This document shows, one piece after another, positions 1-6,469 of a DNA stretch of 12,606 bases. The notes below the pieces were generated by a model, which worked only from the letters and a program-made list of their open reading frames with translations, was not told where the DNA came from and made no database searches. Each line of letters begins with the position of its first letter. Position 1 is the stretch's first letter. This DNA is from Competibacteraceae bacterium UBA6584 (GTDB lineage: Bacteria; Pseudomonadota; Gammaproteobacteria; Competibacterales; Competibacteraceae), in NCBI GenBank assembly GCA_002433805.1, contig DJIW01000063.1, positions 1 through 12,606 on the forward strand, written 5' to 3'. Both the position numbers and the translations under genes were made by a program.

Positions 1-216
1 CTGGCGCTGCGCGGCACCTTCGTCATCAACCCCGAAGGTCAGATCAAGGTTTGCGAAATCCATGATCTGGGCATCGGCCGCAACGCCGCCGAACTGCTGC
101 GCAAGGTGAAGGCCGCGCAATACGTCGCCAGCCATCCGGGCGAAGTCTGTCCCGCCAAGTGGAAGGAAGGCGAGAAGACCCTCAAGCCCTCGCTGGATCT
201 GGTGGGCAAGATCTAA
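1..216 (+). CDS. ahpC: Alkyl hydroperoxide reductase subunit AhpC, C-terminal part (partial)
   Basis: This is the last 71 codons of a typical 2-Cys peroxiredoxin of the AhpC/Prx1 class. The frame is open from base 1 and ends in TAA. The tail reads AAQYVASHPGEVCPAKW and ends LDLVGKI, matching my memory of the E. coli AhpC C-terminus almost residue for residue. The Cys in GEVCPAKW is the resolving cysteine, which forms the intersubunit disulfide with the peroxidatic Cys; that residue lies upstream of the window. AhpC reduces H2O2, organic hydroperoxides and peroxynitrite in the cytoplasm and is re-reduced by AhpF, encoded next. An intrinsic terminator follows about 45 nt after the stop. The promoter, and any OxyR site, would be outside the window. 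Confidence 0.96.
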   Translation: MALRGTFVINPEGQIKVCEIHDLGIGRNAAELLRKVKAAQYVASHPGEVCPAKWKEGEKTLKPSLDLVGKI

Positions 217-259
217 ACAGCTTCCCGGCAGCACGGCGCGCGTCAAGCGCGCCTCCCAG

Positions 260-306
260 CCGGACGGCGAAGGGCGTCGAACGCGCCTTCCCGTTCGGTT
301 TTTTTT
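260..306 (+). terminator. Intrinsic terminator between ahpC and ahpF
   Basis: A GC-rich stem is formed by the arm beginning CCGGACGG at 260 and the arm ending CCCGTTCGG at 298, with one G-T pair and small bulges around a short TCGA-containing loop. Eight T residues (299-306) follow directly. This is a textbook Rho-independent terminator. Because ahpF lies downstream on the same strand, it probably works as a partial terminator that keeps ahpF transcript below ahpC. Confidence 0.85.
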
Positions 307-331
307 CGGCCGTTTTTGACCGAGGCGCGAA

Positions 332-349
332 GCTCTCCGAGGCGAGAGC
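332..349 (+). promoter_or_regulatory. Small hairpin in the ahpF leader
   Basis: GCTCTC (332-337) and GAGAGC (344-349) are perfect inverted repeats around a 6-nt loop. They lie 8 nt upstream of the ahpF ribosome binding site. No T-tract follows, so it is not a terminator. It could protect the 5' end of processed ahpF mRNA or modulate translation, but a 6-bp stem in GC-rich DNA can also be chance. Confidence 0.3.
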
Positions 350-357
350 CGCTTGAT

Positions 358-362
358 GAGGA
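358..362 (+). promoter_or_regulatory. Ribosome binding site deciding the ahpF start
   Basis: GAGGA lies 8 nt before the ATG at 371 and 5 nt before the ATG at 368. It lies downstream of the in-frame TTG at 353, so that earlier codon cannot use it. The start must be 368 or 371. I chose 371 because it gives the MLDxxxKTQL N-terminus seen in E. coli AhpF. Confidence 0.6.
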
Positions 363-370
363 TCACGATG

Positions 371-1978
371 ATGCTTGATGAAGATCTCAAAACCCAACTG
401 GCCGCCTATCTGGAGCGCGTTACGCAGCCGTTCGAGATCGTGGCGACTCTCGGCGACGACGAAAAGTCGCGCGAGTTGCACGATCTGTTGGAAGAAATCG
501 CCGGCATGAGCGAGAAGATCGCGCTCCGGACCGACGGCGCGGACCCGCGCAAGCCTTCTTTTGCGCTCAATCGCCCCGGCGGCGACATGAACTTGCGCTT
601 CGCCGCCATTCCGCTGGGCCATGAATTTACCTCCTTGGTGCTGGCGCTGCTGTGGACTGGCGGCCATCCGCCCAAGGTCGAGGCGGAGGTGCTCGAACAG
701 ATCGACTCCCTAGCCGTCGACCTCGACTTCGAAGTTTATATCTCCCTGTCTTGCCATAACTGCCCGGACGTGGCGCAGGCGCTGACGCTGATGGCGGTGC
801 GCAACCCGCGCGTGAAGGCGACCATCATCGACGGCGGCCTCTATCAAACCGAAATCGAGGCCCGCCAGATCATGGGCGTGCCCACGGTATTTTTGAACGG
901 CGAGTATTTCGGCTCCGGCCGGATGAACGTCGAGGAGATCATCGGCAAGGTCGATACCGGCGCGGCCAAGCGCGAAGCCGCCAAACTGGATGCCAAGGCC
1001 CCCTACGAGGTGTTGATCGTCGGCGGTGGCCCGGCTGGCGCGGCGGCGGCGGTGTACGCGGCGCGCAAGGGTATCCGCACCGGCGTGGTGGCGGAGCGCT
1101 TCGGCGGGCAGGTGCTCGACACGCTCGCCATCGAAAACTATCCCGGCATCCCCGAGACCGACGGCCCGAAGTACGCCGCCGGCCTGGAGCAGCACGTGCG
1201 CGCCTACGAGGTCGACATCATGAACCTGCAACAGGCCGAGCGGCTGATTCCCGCCGCGCAACCCGGCGGCCTGATCGAGGTGCGGCTGGCCAACGGCGCG
1301 TCGCTCAAGGGCCGGACCGTGATTTTGACCACCGGCGCGCGCTGGCGTAACGTCAACGTCCCCGGCGAACAGGAATACAAGACCAAAGGCGTGGCCTATT
1401 GCCCGCACTGCGACGGTCCGTTGTTCAAGGGCAAGGACGTGGCGGTGATCGGCGGCGGCAATTCCGGCATCGAGGCGGCCATCGATCTGGCCGGCGTGGT
1501 CAAGCATGTCACCGTGTTGGAATTTATGCCGGAACTCAAGGCCGACGCCGTGTTGGTGAAAAAGCTTTACAGCATGCCCAACGTGACGGTGCACACCAAC
1601 GCCCAAACCACCGAAATTACCGGCGCGGCCGGCAAGGTCAACGGGCTTCAGTTCAAGGATCGCGCCAGCGGCGAGACGCGCGCTCTGGCGTTGGAAGGCG
1701 TGTTCGTGCAGATCGGCCTGGTGCCCAATACCGAATGGCTCAAGGGGACGGTGGACCTGAGCAAGTTCGGCGAAATCGCGGTCGATGCGCGCGGCGCGAC
1801 CAACATTCCCGGCGTGTTCGCGGCGGGCGATTGCACCACGGTGCCGTTCAAGCAGATCGTCATCGCCGCCGGCGAGGGCGCGAAGGCCGCGCTCAGCGCC
1901 TTCGACTACTTGATCCGCACGCCGGCGGCGGACGACGCGACGGCCGAGGGCGCGCCAGCGCGGGTTGAAACGGCTTGA
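371..1978 (+). CDS. ahpF: Alkyl hydroperoxide reductase subunit AhpF (NADH:AhpC disulfide reductase)
   Basis: AhpF is a cytoplasmic flavoprotein that passes electrons from NADH through FAD and two disulfide centres to AhpC. From 371 the protein has 535 residues (E. coli AhpF 521). Residues 1 to about 195 form the double-thioredoxin-fold N-terminal domain with redox motif CHNC (C128, C131). Then follow a linker and a TrxB-like reductase: FAD loop GGGPAG (218-223), active-site CPHC (C344, C347) and NADH loop GGGNSG (361-366). The AAGDCTT motif near the C-terminus is the second FAD-contact region. Identity to E. coli AhpF is obvious along the whole length. After the family's usual LSAFDYLIRT ending there is an Ala-rich extension of about 18 residues. 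The leader holds a terminator, so ahpF may be expressed by read-through from ahpC. It converges on trxB. Confidence 0.97.
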   Translation: MLDEDLKTQLAAYLERVTQPFEIVATLGDDEKSRELHDLLEEIAGMSEKIALRTDGADPRKPSFALNRPGGDMNLRFAAIPLGHEFTSLVLALLWTGGHPPKVEAEVLEQIDSLAVDLDFEVYISLSCHNCPDVAQALTLMAVRNPRVKATIIDGGLYQTEIEARQIMGVPTVFLNGEYFGSGRMNVEEIIGKVDTGAAKREAAKLDAKAPYEVLIVGGGPAGAAAAVYAARKGIRTGVVAERFGGQVLDTLAIENYPGIPETDGPKYAAGLEQHVRAYEVDIMNLQQAERLIPAAQPGGLIEVRLANGASLKGRTVILTTGARWRNVNVPGEQEYKTKGVAYCPHCDGPLFKGKDVAVIGGGNSGIEAAIDLAGVVKHVTVLEFMPELKADAVLVKKLYSMPNVTVHTNAQTTEITGAAGKVNGLQFKDRASGETRALALEGVFVQIGLVPNTEWLKGTVDLSKFGEIAVDARGATNIPGVFAAGDCTTVPFKQIVIAAGEGAKAALSAFDYLIRTPAADDATAEGAPARVETA

Positions 1979-2067
1979 TGGCGGGTTGAACAGCGTCGCG
2001 CCAAACGCGGCGCCGACCACCCACCGCAGGTCCCGTTTACGGCAAATTTCGAGAAGGGGCGACTCCG

Positions 2068-3018
2068 TCAGTGGAGCGCTTCGAGATACTTGTCCGCGTC
2101 CAGCGCCGCCATGCAGCCGGTGCCGGCGGAGGTAACCGCTTGCCGGTAGACGTGATCGGCGACATCGCCGGCCGCAAACACGCCGGGGACGCTGGTCGCC
2201 GTCGCGTTGCCCTCGCTGCCGCCCTTGACCTGAATGTAGCCGTTTACCATCTCCAACTGACCGGCGAAAATGTCGGTGTTCGGCTTGTGGCCGATGGCGA
2301 TGAACACGCCTTGCAGCGGGAGGTCCCGGCGTTCCCCGTTGTTGACGTGACGGATGCGGATGCCGGTCACGCCGCTGTCATCGCCCAGCACTTCGTCCAG
2401 CACATGATCCAGTTCCAGCCGGATCTTGCCGGCCTTGACCCGCTCCATCAGCTTGTCGACCATGATTTTCTCGGCGCGAAACTGCTGGCGGCGGTGAACC
2501 AAAATCACCTGATCGGCGATGTTCGCCAGATACAGCGCTTCCTCGACCGCCGTGTTGCCGCCGCCGATGACCGCGACGTGTTGCTTGCGATAAAAGAAAC
2601 CGTCGCAGGTGGCGCAACCGGACACGCCCTTGCCCATGAAGCTTTGCTCCGAGCGCAGACCGAGATACTGGGCGCTGGCTCCGGTGGCGACGATCAGCGC
2701 GTCGCAGGAGTACTCGCCGGAATCGCCGGTCAATTTGAACGGCCGCTCTTGCAGCTTGACGGACTGAATCTGGTCGAACACGATTTCGGTCTGGAAGCGC
2801 TCGGCGTGCTGGCGCATCCTTTCCATCAAATCCGGCCCCATCAGCCCTTCCACATCGCCCGGCCAGTTGTCCACCTCGGTGGTGGTGGTCAGTTGGCCGC
2901 CCATTTGCAAGCCGGTGACCAATAGCGGTTTCAGATTGGCGCGGGCAGCGTAGACGGCGGCGGTGTAACCGGCCGGGCCGGATCCGAGAATCAACACGCG
3001 GGCGTGTTTGGCGCTCAT
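2068..3018 (-). CDS. trxB: Thioredoxin reductase TrxB (NADPH)
   Basis: TrxB is a cytoplasmic homodimeric flavoenzyme that reduces thioredoxin with NADPH. The 316-residue product matches the E. coli enzyme (321) in length and motif order: FAD loop GSGPAG (12-17), TTEVDNWPG, redox-active CATC (C135, C138), NADPH loop GGGNTA (152-157), the HRRQQFRA basic patch (175-182) that selects NADPH over NADH, and AAGDVAD near the end. The frame stays open 51 codons further upstream. The ATG at 3018 is nevertheless clearly the start, because a perfect AGGAGG (plus-strand 3026-3031) sits 7 nt before it and the protein then begins MSAKHARVLILGSGPAG as expected. It is divergent from phoB and convergent with ahpF. 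It lacks the N-terminal CxxC domain of AhpF, so it is a true TrxB and not an AhpF paralogue. Confidence 0.96.
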   Translation of the reverse strand: MSAKHARVLILGSGPAGYTAAVYAARANLKPLLVTGLQMGGQLTTTTEVDNWPGDVEGLMGPDLMERMRQHAERFQTEIVFDQIQSVKLQERPFKLTGDSGEYSCDALIVATGASAQYLGLRSEQSFMGKGVSGCATCDGFFYRKQHVAVIGGGNTAVEEALYLANIADQVILVHRRQQFRAEKIMVDKLMERVKAGKIRLELDHVLDEVLGDDSGVTGIRIRHVNNGERRDLPLQGVFIAIGHKPNTDIFAGQLEMVNGYIQVKGGSEGNATATSVPGVFAAGDVADHVYRQAVTSAGTGCMAALDADKYLEALH

Positions 3019-3124
3019 GAGTGAGCCTCCTGATGGGCGATGATCGAGCGACCGGCGCGAGCGAATCGGTCGGATGGAAAAAGCGACGGGCGGATGGGGG
3101 CTTTGGAGCGCGCTTGTAACGCCA

Positions 3125-3142
3125 CTGTCATCGAAGTGCCTT
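3125..3142 (+). promoter_or_regulatory. Candidate Pho box upstream of phoB
   Basis: CTGTCAT (3125-3131) is an exact Pho-box half-site. After a 4-nt spacer, GTGCCTT (3136-3142) matches the second half-site at only 4 of 7 positions. Eleven nucleotides on, TATTTT (3154-3159) could be the -10 element, the spacing expected of a PhoB-activated promoter that lacks a -35. This would give a leader of about 44 nt and autoregulation of phoB. The weak second half-site keeps it a candidate. Confidence 0.4.
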
Positions 3143-3209
3143 AAATAGGACGTTATTTTAGCTATTTCCAACCGATATTAGGCTGGTCCGATCAAATTCA
3201 AGAGGGTTC

Positions 3210-3902
3210 ATGAACGCGAAGCGCATTTTAATCGTGGAGGACGAACAGCCGATTCGCGAAATGGTGAATTTTGCGTTGACCGAGGCCGGATTCGAGGTGC
3301 GGGAAGCGGCCGACGCCCGGCAGGCCCAAGCCAGCATCGCCGAGCGGCTGCCCGATCTGATCTTGATGGATTGGATGTTGCCGGGCTTGAACGGCATCGA
3401 CTTCGCCCGCCGCTTGAAGCGGGAGGATTTAACCCGCGAGCTGCCGATCATCATGCTCACGGCGCGGGCCGAGGAGGCGGATAAGGTGCAGGGTTTGGAG
3501 AACGGCTCGGACGATTACATGACCAAACCGTTTTCGCCGCGCGAACTGGTGGCGCGGATCCGGGCGGTGCTGCGCCGGGGCGGGCCGGCGGCCGAGGACG
3601 AGCTGCTGCGCGCTAACGGACTATCGCTGGATTTGGCCAGCCATCGGGTCACCGCCGGGGAAGCCCTGTTGGACATGGGGCCGACCGAATATCGCTTGCT
3701 GGAATTTTTCATGTCCCATCCGGAGCGGGTGTACAGCCGGAGTCAGTTGCTGGATCGGGTTTGGGGCAGCAATGTCTATGTCGAGGAGCGCACCGTGGAT
3801 GTCCATATTCGCCGCTTGCGCAAAGTGTTGGAGCCGCACGGTTACGATGCCCTGATCCAAACGGTGCGCGGCTCGGGTTACCGGTTTTCGACGCGGCCCT
3901 AG
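3210..3902 (+). CDS. phoB: Phosphate regulon response regulator PhoB
   Basis: PhoB is the OmpR-family DNA-binding regulator that activates phosphate-starvation genes when phosphorylated by PhoR. The 230-residue protein aligns with E. coli PhoB end to end. The receiver domain (about 1-120) has the acidic pair E10/D11, phosphoacceptor D54 in LILMDWMLPG, T84 in MLTAR and K106 in TKPFSP. The winged-helix domain (about 130-230) keeps NVYVEERTVDVHIRRLRK, which covers the recognition helix, and the terminal QTVRGSGYRFSTR. The strong match in both domains separates it from other OmpR-type regulators. The start ATG has GAGG 4 nt upstream, a tight spacing. It lies 3 nt ahead of phoR, so the two are co-transcribed. 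A candidate Pho box precedes it. Confidence 0.95.
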   Translation: MNAKRILIVEDEQPIREMVNFALTEAGFEVREAADARQAQASIAERLPDLILMDWMLPGLNGIDFARRLKREDLTRELPIIMLTARAEEADKVQGLENGSDDYMTKPFSPRELVARIRAVLRRGGPAAEDELLRANGLSLDLASHRVTAGEALLDMGPTEYRLLEFFMSHPERVYSRSQLLDRVWGSNVYVEERTVDVHIRRLRKVLEPHGYDALIQTVRGSGYRFSTRP

Positions 3903-3905
3903 ACG

Positions 3906-5285
3906 GTGTCCCGCGCGTGGTGGGGGTTGCTCTGGCGCTTGGCGGCGCTGGTTTCGGTCGCCGCTGTAACCGGAGAATGGCTGTTCGGACAGCCCTTGCT
4001 GGGGGTGTCGCTGGCGGCCTTGGGGGCTCTGGGCTGGCAGTTGTGGCGGCTTTATCAACTGGAGCGTTGGCTGCTCGACGATAAGGAAGCGAAGCCCCCT
4101 CAATCCGGTCGGATCTGGGAGGGCGTCATCACCGGGATCGACCGCTTGCGCCGACAAAACCGCAAGCGCAAGCGCAAGTTCGGACGCTTGCTGGAACAGT
4201 TTCAACACGCGACCGCCGCGCTGCCGGACGCCGCCGTCATTCTGGATGAAGAGGATAAGGTGGTTTGGTGCAACAGCGCCGCCCAAGCGCTGTTGGGGTT
4301 GACCTCGGGGCGGGACGCCGGCTTGCCGGTGGCCAACCTGGTGCGCCATCCGGGTTTCGTGGCCTTTTTGAACCAGCGCCGCGCGAGGGATAGCGTCGAG
4401 TTTCCCTCGCCGGTCGATGACGGCTTGACCCTCGGCGCGCGGATAGTCCCCTACGGCAAGAAGCAGCGCTTGCTGCTGGCGACCGACATCAGCCGGGTGC
4501 GGCGGCTGGAACAGATGCGGCGCGATTTCATCACCAACGTTTCGCACGAATTGCGCACGCCGCTGACCGTGATCATCGGCTATCTGGAGCCTTTGCTCGA
4601 CAGCGACCATCCGGCCTTGGAAAGCTGGCGGCCGCCGCTGCGCGGGATGCGCCAACAGGCGGGCCGGATGCTGCGCATCGTCGAAGACCTGCTGCTGCTG
4701 GCCCGCCTGGAAGCGCAAAAGGATCGCGCCCCGAAAAAACCGGTCGACGTTCCCGCCCTGTTGGCCGATATCGCCGATGACGCCCTGGCGTTGAGCGGCG
4801 AGCAAGGCCATGAAATCCGCGTCAAGGCCGATCCCGATCTATGGCTTCTCGGTTGCGAAAAGGAACTGCGCAGCGCCTTTTCCAATCTGGCGTTCAACGC
4901 GGTGCGTTACACCCCGCCGGGCGGCAAAATCGAGCTGCGCTGGTTCGCCGATGGAACGGAGGTTTGCTTGGCGGTGGAGGACAACGGCGAGGGCATCGCC
5001 GCCCATCACCTGCCGAGGCTGAGCGAGCGCTTCTATCGGGTCAACCGCGACCGCTCGCGCGGCAGCGGCGGCACCGGCCTGGGCTTGTCGATCGTCAAGC
5101 ACGTGCTGAACAATCACGGCGGCCAGTTGCGGATCGCCAGCGAACCCGGCAAGGGCAGCCTGTTCGTGTGCGCGTTTCCCGCCGAGTTGCGGGCGCAGGA
5201 CGCCGAAACTGCGGCGACCCGCGCGCCGCCAGCCAGGGATTTCGCCGAACCCGCTTCGGGCTGCAAAAGCGCGGGGGCGGGCTAA
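3906..5285 (+). CDS. phoR: Phosphate regulon sensor histidine kinase PhoR
   Basis: PhoR is a membrane histidine kinase/phosphatase that phosphorylates PhoB under phosphate limitation. The 459 residues run: two closely spaced N-terminal membrane segments (about 7-24 and 29-46) with almost no periplasmic loop; a basic coiled linker (RRQNRKRKRK, 82-91); a PAS domain (about 98-200); the DHp domain with SHELRTP (H214 phosphoacceptor); and the ATPase domain with N box N327/N331, G1 DNGEGI (359-364), F box RFYRV and G2 GTGLGLS (389-395). Lacking a real periplasmic sensor loop is normal for PhoR, which senses through PstSCAB/PhoU; those genes are not in this window. The start is a GTG 3 nt after phoB with no clear Shine-Dalgarno, which suggests translational coupling. 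About 29 Ala-rich residues extend past the usual kinase end. Confidence 0.93.
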   Translation: MSRAWWGLLWRLAALVSVAAVTGEWLFGQPLLGVSLAALGALGWQLWRLYQLERWLLDDKEAKPPQSGRIWEGVITGIDRLRRQNRKRKRKFGRLLEQFQHATAALPDAAVILDEEDKVVWCNSAAQALLGLTSGRDAGLPVANLVRHPGFVAFLNQRRARDSVEFPSPVDDGLTLGARIVPYGKKQRLLLATDISRVRRLEQMRRDFITNVSHELRTPLTVIIGYLEPLLDSDHPALESWRPPLRGMRQQAGRMLRIVEDLLLLARLEAQKDRAPKKPVDVPALLADIADDALALSGEQGHEIRVKADPDLWLLGCEKELRSAFSNLAFNAVRYTPPGGKIELRWFADGTEVCLAVEDNGEGIAAHHLPRLSERFYRVNRDRSRGSGGTGLGLSIVKHVLNNHGGQLRIASEPGKGSLFVCAFPAELRAQDAETAATRAPPARDFAEPASGCKSAGAG

Positions 5286-5351
5286 TCCGGCGAGGCGGTT
5301 CACGGTTTGGCCAAGACCGCCGTCGGAATCGAGGCAAGCCTGTCGCCCCGG

Positions 5352-5360
5352 TGTTAAAAT
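5352..5360 (+). promoter_or_regulatory. Candidate extended -10 promoter for pilZ-sixA-ppx
   Basis: TGTTAAAAT contains an extended -10 (TGn followed by TAAAAT, 5 of 6 to TATAAT). The hexamer 17 nt upstream (AGGCAA, 5332-5337) is a poor -35, which an extended -10 can tolerate. Transcription would start near 5367, giving a leader of about 110 nt before the PilZ gene. It is one of few AT-rich spots in this 192-nt gap. Confidence 0.4.
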
Positions 5361-5437
5361 AGCCCAGGAAGCCGTTCGAACGGGCAAGCTGATCGATCCG
5401 CCCGAGGACGGCTGAGGTTTCCGGCAGCGGTCGTTAG

Positions 5438-5458
5438 GGAGAGCCTTGGCCGCTCTCC
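5438..5458 (+). promoter_or_regulatory. Hairpin directly upstream of the PilZ ribosome binding site
   Basis: GGAGAGC (5438-5444) and GCTCTCC (5452-5458) are a perfect 7-bp inverted repeat with a 7-nt loop. It ends 5 nt before the GGAGG ribosome binding site (5464-5468) of the PilZ gene. Its position suggests a translational control element or a regulator site. There is no T-tract. Function is inferred from position only. Confidence 0.35.
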
Positions 5459-5477
5459 AGTTCGGAGGATCGCCCTC

Positions 5478-5885
5478 ATGCGGGAATTCATCCGCCATCC
5501 CATCGACATTCCGATCGAATATCAGCTCGCCAGCCTTAAAACCGGCCGGCGCGAGCGTTTGAAAAACATCAGCCGAGGCGGCTTGTGCTTTCGAGCCGAG
5601 CGGGCCTTGCGGCGCGGCAGTCAAGTTCGCATTACCATTCCGGTGCGAGAGCCGGCTTTTGAAACGACCGGCACCATCGTTTGGTGCCGGCGCGACGAGA
5701 ATCATTACGATGTCGGCGTTCAGTTCGCCGACGCCAACACCGAATTTTCAGTGCGGATGGTCGAACAGATTTGCCAGATCCAGCATTATCAGAAACGGGT
5801 GCTGGAAGAAGAGGGCCGCCAGCTGTCGAGCGCCGAGGCGGCGGCTGAATGGGTGGGGAAGTACGCTCAGGATTTTCCGAGGTAG
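5478..5885 (+). CDS. PilZ-domain protein (probable c-di-GMP receptor)
   Basis: This is a 135-residue soluble single-domain protein. It carries both parts of the c-di-GMP binding signature of PilZ domains: RxxxR at residues 2-6 (REFIR), unusually at the very N-terminus, and NxSxxG at 30-35 (NISRGG). The later GTIVWCRRDENHYDVGVQF stretch is the typical beta-strand pair that closes the PilZ barrel. After the barrel comes a helical tail of about 40 residues (VEQICQIQHYQKRVLEEE onward) that may dimerise or contact a partner. The ATG has GGAGG 9 nt upstream and a hairpin before that. By family it should bind c-di-GMP and act on motility, surface polysaccharide or another effector; the target cannot be read from sequence. 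It is followed 63 nt later by sixA on the same strand. Confidence 0.88.
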   Translation: MREFIRHPIDIPIEYQLASLKTGRRERLKNISRGGLCFRAERALRRGSQVRITIPVREPAFETTGTIVWCRRDENHYDVGVQFADANTEFSVRMVEQICQIQHYQKRVLEEEGRQLSSAEAAAEWVGKYAQDFPR

Positions 5886-5899
5886 CCGACCGGGTCCGC

Positions 5900-5915
5900 C
5901 GCCGGCGCGCCGGCG
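5900..5915. repeat. Perfect 16-nt palindrome between pilZ and sixA
   Basis: CGCCGGCGCGCCGGCG reads the same on both strands and lies 14 nt after the PilZ stop. It could fold into a GC hairpin in RNA or serve as a protein site. No T-run follows, although a short TTTATT lies about 15 nt on. In DNA this GC-rich, self-complementary stretches arise fairly easily. Confidence 0.4.
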
Positions 5916-5948
5916 CCGCGCTCGCCCTTTATTCGTGAGGACGCTTTG

Positions 5949-6455
5949 ATGAACTTATTGCTGGTCCGCCATGCCATCGCCGAGGACGGAGAAGCCTTCG
6001 TCACCGGCGGCGGATCCGACGCGCAGCGGCCGCTGACCGAGGTCGGACGCAAGAAAATGCGCAAGGGGGCCAACCGCTTGCGCGCCCAATTGGAACAGAT
6101 CGACCTGCTGGCTTGCAGCCCCCTGGTGCGCGCCCGCGAAACCGCCGACATCATCGCGCGCGCCTACGGCGACATCCCCATCGTCGAGCGGCCCGAGCTG
6201 GATTACCGCAATCCGCCGGAGGCGGTTTTGGCGTGGTTGGCGCAGTGTTCGGCCGAGACGGTGGTGGCGGTGGGTCACGAGCCGCAATTGAGCCGGCTGT
6301 CGGGCCTGCTGCTCTCCGGCGAGCCCCGTTCCGCCATCGTGTTCCGCAAGGGGGGCGTGGCGTTTTTCGAATTGCCCCGCCGCGCCGCCGCCGGAAAGGG
6401 CGTGTTGCACTGGGTGTTGACCGCCGGCCAGCTGCGCAATTTAAAACAGGATTGA
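5949..6455 (+). CDS. sixA: Phosphohistidine phosphatase SixA
   Basis: SixA belongs to the histidine phosphatase (phosphoglycerate mutase-like) superfamily and removes phosphate from phosphohistidine. In E. coli it acts on the HPt domain of ArcB and on the nitrogen phosphotransferase system. The 168-residue product has the LVRHAIAE motif with catalytic R7/H8, a second arginine in SPLVRARETA (R61) and the second active-site histidine in VAVGHEP (H110). The small size, without the insertions of phosphoglycerate mutases, fits SixA. The ATG at 5949 is preferred over the TTG one codon earlier because TGAGGA (5936-5941) lies 7 nt upstream and the protein then begins MNLLLVRHA. It ends 14 nt before ppx, so the two are probably co-transcribed. 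The true substrate here is unknown. Confidence 0.88.
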   Translation: MNLLLVRHAIAEDGEAFVTGGGSDAQRPLTEVGRKKMRKGANRLRAQLEQIDLLACSPLVRARETADIIARAYGDIPIVERPELDYRNPPEAVLAWLAQCSAETVVAVGHEPQLSRLSGLLLSGEPRSAIVFRKGGVAFFELPRRAAAGKGVLHWVLTAGQLRNLKQD

Positions 6456-6469
6456 ACGGGAGTTTTGCC

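Noticed and set aside
353..370. TTG at 353 as the ahpF start
   Set aside because: The only good ribosome binding site (GAGGA, 358-362) lies downstream of it, and the family N-terminus begins at the ATG at 371.
1995..2017. Hairpin between ahpF and trxB as a two-way terminator
   Set aside because: GTCGCGCC and GGCGCCGAC pair only with a bulge and there is no T-tract on either side. It may form but is not convincing as an intrinsic terminator.
710..2020. Long open frame on the minus strand opposite ahpF (436 codons)
   Set aside because: It is the antisense shadow of a certain gene in GC-rich DNA. Its product is rich in His, Gly, Arg and Ala with no recognisable domain. Similar shadows lie opposite trxB (2071-2925), phoR (3621-4811) and ppx (6617-7291), and in another frame of ppx (6649-7521).
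3019..3171. Extra 51 codons at the N-terminus of TrxB
   Set aside because: A perfect AGGAGG at 7 nt from the ATG at 3018 and the family N-terminus settle the start. The extension covers the intergenic promoter region.
5294..5321. Inverted repeat GGCGGT / ACCGCC just after phoR as a terminator
   Set aside because: The stem is 6 bp with a 16-nt loop and no T-run follows. A smaller nested palindrome (5303-5319) has the same problem.
6113..6469. N-terminal extension of Ppx reading back through sixA
   Set aside because: It overlaps SixA in another frame, has no domain content, and the ATG at 6470 has a good ribosome binding site and the expected Ppx N-terminus.
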